DNA of 64,000 nt from Polyodon spathula (lineage: Eukaryota; Chordata; Actinopteri; Acipenseriformes; Polyodontidae), in contig NC_054538.1 in NCBI RefSeq assembly GCF_017654505.1, positions 57,689,684 to 57,753,683 on the forward strand. Reading direction: 5' to 3'. The notes beneath the pieces are model-generated. The model made no database searches and was not told where the DNA came from. It saw only the letters and a list, made by a program, of their open reading frames with translations. The position numbers and the translations under genes are program-made. Positions 58,494 through 64,000 of the stretch are shown piece after piece. The number at the start of each line of letters is the position of its first letter. Position 1 is the stretch's first letter.

Positions 58494-59078
58494 TATTTTT
58501 TGTTTTTTAAATCCTCCAGTATTGATTGTCAATAATTAACCTTTGTGCCTTTACTACACCTTCTTTTTTTTTTTTGCATTGTTGGCCAGGGGTCCTCTTT
58601 TGGAGGCAAGTGACGTTCACTTCCCAGCCTTAGGCCCAGCCCACCTGGCCTCTACCTCAGAGAAGGTTGTTCGAGAGCCAGAGGGGACCAATGGCCAAAT
58701 CTCTTAACAATCTCTCTATCCCTAGGGATAGCATGCATGCTCCCAGTCCTGGAGGCAGGATGGTTTGGTCTCAACTCCAAGAGGGTGGCTCTTCCTGAGC
58801 CAGGGGGAAAGCATGCCATCTTCCCAAAGTCATAAGCACATCATTCTTATTTCAAGTCCCAGGGCTTACTCCTCGCAGCCCTTGCTCCTGTCCCATGAAC
58901 TGCCATGAGCACATTTCTTTTTTTATAGATTGTATGATAAACTGAAATCAGAAAATGTGTATTTTGGTCTTTGTCATATTAATTTGTGGCTAATGTTTAC
59001 TAAATGCTTGTATTTAACATGTTTTCTTGAATGATTTATATTAAGTGTAAGGTGCCAATACTTTTGTCTGTTACTGTA

Positions 59079-61904
59079 TATGCTAGGTATTATTTGGTCC
59101 CTCCTTTCTATTCAATGTCTTTCAAGTCATATAAGACCGCTGCTATCCATCTCTTGCATTATTTCATGTCTATAATTTCAATAAAAATACTGATAAGAGT
59201 GGAAAGACAATTGTATTAACCTGTTATGGGTTTGACTCAGTATTACTAACATTTCTTAGTTACTAAAACATTTTTTTTATCTAAGGGATACCATATAATT
59301 TCACAAAGAGAGGTTACTATGCAACAGATATTCCCCCACCTTGCCTTATTATTCCAGCAGTCAAGATTCCATCTAACTGGTGGAATCTCATGTTATTCCT
59401 CAGCAAAGCCGTACCAAACCACGCAAGCATGCACTTGGCAATTCTACCACATCTGCAGACCAGCAGTCTCTGGCTTCTTGGAGCAGAGGCATGGTGTAGG
59501 GACTGGCAGATGTGTACAGGAACGTTAGTGCATGAAGCTGCTCAGGAACCTCATATGTATTTTTACATATCCTCCTGTTCTCAATCTTGTATTCCTACCA
59601 TTGGCCAATACTTGAGTATTCATTAAATAAATTTTATTTTATTGTTGTGTAACCCCCCCCTGTGTTCCACATACATTTATAGACTACTTTAATTAAATAA
59701 AACTTTTAGATGTTACTTATATCTATTTTTTTAAGTAGTAAAACCTGTACTTTGTAGAAGTTTTATTTTATATACTTTTATGTGTGTGTGTGTGTGCAAT
59801 GTTGAGGAGGACAGAGTTAGAACTGGGTTGGTGTCTAAACAACGTTTGTTGTACCCTTTGTGTAAACCCCCCCCTGTGTTCCCAATACATGTTATAAATT
59901 GATGGGGGACACCAGATGTGGTATTACTTATATCTGGTAGTTGTACATTTGTTCAATGTAACATGTATGAAACATGTAAGATAAGAAAACAAAAAATGTA
60001 ACGTTGAAAAATACACACTGTAAACTACACCCAACATAAGCAATGAGTGGTTTGGAGCGGAGAAAAAAGAAGAGGCAAAAAAGGGTACTAGATATTGAAA
60101 CTCTTTTAACTGGGGTACTGAAGGTTTTGTTGCATTCCTCTCTACTGGGTACAGTGGGTATGTGTGTGGGCAGGTATTACTATCAATGTGAGGACAAAAT
60201 TTGAGAAAATGTCCCCACAAAGATAATAACAACGTTGTGGAGACGCCCCCACTTTGTAAAACACCTTTTCAAGAACTAAATATGCCTTTAAAAAAAAAAA
60301 ACTAAAAGTGCCAAAATATTTAATTTGTTGTTGTCTTTCACCCGGTGTGAAGTTTTGTTTTCCTCCCCTATATTACTTTGAATTGAGTAATCTGCATTTG
60401 GAATGGCTGACCTTTTTTCCTAAATCAGAACAGCATAGCAACACATTTCCTGAAAAGTACCAGCAAAAACATTGTGAGGAAAACTGTCATGGCTTGTCCA
60501 TGTATGCGCTGTCATTGATAATTGAGGTAATGCAAATTAAAAACAAATAAATAAAATAACTGAATATGTAAAATACCTGTAGCAAGGCCAAATACCCTTT
60601 CCATCTCTTATTCACTTCTGCATTGCTCTAATGCCTTTAACTGGAGACCAGTGTTTAAGTTCATTCTACAATACGAAGCTTAAAAACTAAATGTAACTTG
60701 CATAATGATAGTCTTTTTGAAAATTGGGGTGATTCCTCCTCAGTTGCTTTATTTCATTTTCATATTTATAAAAGTGTTTTATGGATATAGCGCATAAAAC
60801 AAACATTTTAAAAACAAACATCGGAATTGGAAATATAAGTATATTAAAGTGATGATTTACATGTGAGATTTTTTGAAATCTCCCTTTTTTAAGATGTGAT
60901 ATGCAAAACAAGTTATTTCACTTCAGTTGTTTTAAATCAGTAATATACTAACAGCTACCAAAAAAAAAGGTATCTTTTGTTAGGATAATAAAGGGATAGC
61001 AGCTACAGGAAATATTGAATTTCATTACATCAACAGCCTGATGTATAGCATTTAGAAGTCTATCATTGCTTCTTTGCCTCAATCCCATTTTTCTGAGATG
61101 CCTTTCAATTATGAAGCACACATAAAGATATATTCACAAATAGGATTATCATTATAATAGATTTTAAAAGGCTAAGATTATAAGAATTGCAAGTTCTCTA
61201 TTAAACCATTCTCCTGTGCCAGTTGGCTTGATCATTAAAAATCTCAAAATCAGTTCTTCTCCTGAAGTATGGTGGCAGTAAAGGATTTGTATACTCAATG
61301 GAAAGCATATAGGATTCCAGCTGTTACATTAGGGAAGTAAACAGTAAACCAAATTTCATTTGCGAGGACTCAAAAACAACATAACAATTAGCACCATAGT
61401 AATGCTCTAGATTCCATCTTCCAAAGGCTTTATTGGTATCCAGCACCACGCAACCTTCCAAAATACAATTCATGTCATAACTGTCTTACAATCAGTACGA
61501 CCATTCTGTATTTCAGCAAAAACTATGCTCTGACATATCACGTGTTATAGGTGAGCTAACCTGTAACATATTCTTTAGATTTGTTATGCATATTTAAATT
61601 AATCAGTGTGTAACTTTAAAAACATAAGATAAGCAGATACTGAAATGTTATGATATACCTAGTTATTATTATTATTATTATTAATCCTGATTGATGATGA
61701 GTATATGTCTGATGTCATAGAAGATTTGTTATGGATGAGTAGATAAAGGGTTTGTACAATGACAATCATTTCTTTATAGCTGTAGATTAGTTCACCACTA
61801 TGTATACCCTCTCAGCCAACCAAAGTGCAAAAATTATCTCTACTGTGTTCTGTTGTACCGGGTTTATGAAATCCCTGCTGAGTATAAATCTGAAGAATCA
61901 CTTT
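59079..61904. other. No gene seen; contains a 50-bp duplicated motif
   Basis: TGTAACCCCCCCCTGTGTTC at 59647 recurs as TGTAAACCCCCCCCTGTGTTC at 59862, with further similarity downstream (TTACTTATATCT). The block TTTGAGAAAATGTCCCCACA (near 60200) looks like part of an unknown repeat. A minus-strand frame of 102 codons at 59924-60232 lacks motifs. Confidence 0.45.
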
Positions 61905-62157
61905 TTCAATTGTTATGAAACTTGGTACTGTATTAACATTATTTAACTAAAGTTATTGAGAGTATCGGATAGTGGGAGGGTACTGTATATGTGGTGTCCA
62001 TCTGTCTATGTCACAATAACCTTTTTCAATATATCTGGAGACATGTTTTACCAACCGTCTTGAAAGTTGCTATTAACATTAATTAGCCTACATTGCTGAG
62101 AGTATCAGTTGTTGGATATATCTGGAGGTCTGGCTTTCTCTTCATCCATTCGTCTGT
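61905..62157 (+). repeat. Interspersed repeat S, two tandem units left of the nested LTRs
   Basis: A unit of about 150 bp occurs twice: the block ending in TTTTTCAATATATCTGGAGA (near 62030) and the one starting GTCTTGAAAGTTGCTATTAA (62062) both have counterparts one period away (TGTTATGAAACTTGGTACTG at 61914). The second unit is interrupted at 62163 by the LTR insertion and continues at 63614. A related piece is at 18210-18395. Confidence 0.65.
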
Positions 62158-62162
62158 ATGTC

Positions 62163-63613
62163 TGTGACAGATGTCAGATTCTTGGTGTGGTAAATCTCCC
62201 TCCCGACCTGTGAAGGAGCTAAGTAACGGGAGCAGAGTACCCTGGACTGTTTGGCCTGACACTTCATTCCAAGGGTTAAAAGGAAGCCGTCATCTAGAAA
62301 GGGGGCAGAGCTTTGGTGCACTAACACATCGACCCGGAAGTGAAATGATGTGGTAGCCGTGGATTGGAGGAGCGGCTCCCCTTGTTTACCAAGGGGTCAT
62401 GTGTGACGGTACAAATAGGGGACGAAGTGACGTAATCTGTTCCTTCGTTTTGGTTAAAGCATTGAACCAGGAAGGACCAGTCTTTTTGTATCGTGAGTGT
62501 TTTGTTTGTTTGTCTAATTGTTACTTGTTGTTATTAGACAGTTAACACGTTCCGGAGCTGTCGCCAGAGGCCAGCATGTACCCGGAACGTCACTGCACCA
62601 GAGCATGATAAATTATATATTCACTACGAGCACTACTGGACTCACTGAGGACTGGTGACCGTGTATGTGTATTGTGTGTGTGTGTGTGTGTGCGTGTGTG
62701 CGTGTCTTTGTGATTATCATGTACTTTATTTGGGACTGCCCCATGCATTAATTATACAGAGCAGTACATATTGTTGTGTACTGTCTGTATTTCATTTATA
62801 ATTTCTGTAGGTCAGTGTAACAGAAATACAATGAGTTCTGGTGATAAATCTCCCTCCCGACCTGTGAGGGCGCTAAAGAACGGGAGAAGTATCTGGAAGT
62901 GCTGGCCTGACAGTTCTTTCCGGGACCAGGAAGTTGGTCAGCCTGGAAAGAAGTGAGACTCTGTTGTAAGACCTTATTGACCTGAAAGGTAAATGAAGGG
63001 CAGCTGCAAGTAATAAGGCAGCTGCAACCGTTTACCTAGATGTCTTGCGGGAGTACATATAGGGGACAGGGTAACGCTGACCTTTTCCTTCGTTTGGGTT
63101 AACGGTAGGAGAGAAGGACTGAGAGAGGAGCTCTCAGAGAATATAAAGAGAGAGAAGTGTTATACGTGTTGTGTGTTATTTCTGTTTGTCTGTAATTGTC
63201 TGTCTTTGTCGCACCACTAGACAGTTAACGCACACCTCTGGAGCTGCAGCCACGTAAAGCACTATCCGGAGCACCACTGCACAGAACACCTGCACGTTTG
63301 GATTCACCCAGGACTGGTGACCATGCCTTTGTTTTCTGTTCAGGACTGTGTTGTGTTATTCACCCTCCCCGCACTTTACACATTGTTGTGTACTGCCGGT
63401 TGCCAGACCTGGAAACGGCACAATAAACACTTATTCACTAAATTACCATTGTCTGTTCATCACTCCTGCACCGCATCACCGCTACACCTGTTCCCCTTAC
63501 CAGCCACTTTGCCACAGTCAGTTTTGATCGTTGGACTAGAATTAAAAACCCATCACTTCATCAGAACTGTGTTGTTTGTTATTGTTTGGAGCACTACAAC
63601 CCACTTTGCCACA
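62163..63613 (+). mobile_element. Outer solo LTR, family A, with perfect 5-bp target duplication
   Basis: It starts TGTGACAG and ends ACTTTGCCACA, with ATGTC on the left (62158-62162) and ATGTC on the right (63614-63618). A second LTR is inserted inside it at 62816. Its two halves (62163-62815 and 63522-63613, with GTCAG duplicated between) join into one LTR of about 745 bp. The halves match family A blocks such as CTCCCGACCTGTGAAGG and CCGGAGCTGTCGCC. Confidence 0.9.
62816..63516 (+). mobile_element. Inner solo LTR, family A, with perfect 5-bp target duplication
   Basis: 701 bp, starting TGTAACAGAAATACAATGAG and ending CAGCCACTTTGCCACA. It is flanked by GTCAG on the left (62811-62815) and GTCAG on the right (63517-63521). 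It is the closest relative in this window of the copy at 1471-2169: they share ATAGGGGAC/ATAGGGGCC, GGTAACGCTGA and GAGAGGAGCTCTCAGAG. A poly(A) signal AATAAACACTT lies at about 63422. It is younger than the outer LTR it interrupts. Confidence 0.92.
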
Positions 63614-63720
63614 ATGTCACACTAACATTTTTTAATATATCTGGAGAATAGCTTATTCTGTACAATTCTGTACATAGTGTTGATATATGTAATGGCCATC
63701 AAAGTTGTCATCATACTGCT
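63614..63720 (+). repeat. Interspersed repeat S, right part after the nested LTRs
   Basis: ATGTCACACTAACATTTTTT and AATATATCTGGAGAATAGC continue the unit interrupted at 62163 (compare TGTCACAATAACCTTTTTCA at 62015). ATTCTGTACATAGTGTTGAT matches 18358. Confidence 0.6.
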
Positions 63721-64000
63721 AGCTCTAATTTGGAATTTACAAGTGTGGCGAGGGAATTACATTACTGAAATACTAATTGAGGAAGTACTGATATTTTCAG
63801 TTCATTATTATGAACGGAAAAAAAAGGTGTTTAACACAACCAGTAGATTGTGTCAACTATTTAAAAAAATAAACTATTTCCAAATTGTATTTGCTATTTT
63901 CTAAAATATTTTATTTTCCATTTGTATTTTAATTAAATGTGTGGACCAATATTTTCTACTTAAATAGTTTCCTTAACTATTTTGCCCATTCCTGATCTCA
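63721..64000. other. No gene seen
   Basis: AT-rich to the window end; nothing recognised. Confidence 0.5.

Larger units (their letters stand above)
56566..58915. mobile_element. Composite insertion in the 3' part of the Tc1 copy
   Basis: The Tc1 sequence stops near CACTTTTGTAACC and resumes at about 58916. The insert starts TGTAACCAG, and an internal site reads GGGCGTGACA at 58311, so LTR-like ends are possible but unproven. Most of it has no recognisable coding sequence. It encloses the hAT MITE at 57628-58085 and a TA microsatellite at 58437-58486. Its own type is unknown. Confidence 0.45.

Overview
This 64 kb window looks like a stretch of vertebrate nuclear genome, most likely from a ray-finned fish. 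It is AT-rich, full of microsatellites and stop codons, and I found no intact host gene. The recognisable content is transposon debris: Tc1/mariner, pogo/Tigger, hAT-like, DIRS-type, LINE, tRNA-derived SINE and many LTR elements, mostly solo LTRs. Tc1, DIRS and L2/Rex-like tails together fit a fish. The abundance of solo LTRs might suggest a non-teleost such as a sturgeon or paddlefish, but I cannot establish the species. All similarity judgements were made by eye; no alignments or searches were run.

Layout. 1-9,190 holds a solo LTR (1471-2169, perfect 5-bp target duplication), a dead Tc1 transposon (2670-4212), two LTR-like pieces and a 1.36 kb DNA transposon with long inverted ends (6355-7716). 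9,190-20,200 is sparse, with a SINE, two LINE 3' fragments, a solo LTR (12253-13031) and a pogo/Tigger derivative (14043-14605) that keeps a readable piece of transposase. 20,200-25,400 holds a LINE 3' end on the minus strand, a broken DIRS-type retrotransposon (21795-24655) and a solo LTR (24697-25353). 25,400-31,990 has no element I can name. 32,000-34,700 holds a SINE, a hairpin MITE, an inverted-repeat element whose interior carries a 22-bp minisatellite, and an LTR. 36,000-39,900 has an LTR fragment, a non-autonomous hAT with 8-bp duplications, and an unidentified decayed coding relic.

40,600-52,900 is the richest part. A tandem array with a unit near 460 bp runs into three copies of one non-autonomous LTR-retrotransposon family (41870-42600, 43535-45759 and 50129-52892). 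This family encodes proline/alanine-rich, internally repetitive protein. One copy keeps a Gag CCHC zinc knuckle and a tRNA-Leu-like primer binding site, and no pol was seen in any copy. 54,880-59,080 is a Tc1 element split by a solo LTR and by a 2.3 kb composite insert that itself contains a hAT MITE. 61,900-63,720 is a solo LTR nested in a second solo LTR of the same family, both with perfect 5-bp duplications, sitting in an interspersed repeat.

No gene pathway operates here. The biology of interest is the history of insertions, LTR recombination, and the origin of tandem repeats from transposon ends. I did not find a convincing new biological system. The most unusual items are the LTR family that pairs a shared repetitive internal region with two different LTRs, the minisatellite apparently expanded from a transposon end, and a CRE-like palindrome at the 3' end of several LTR types.
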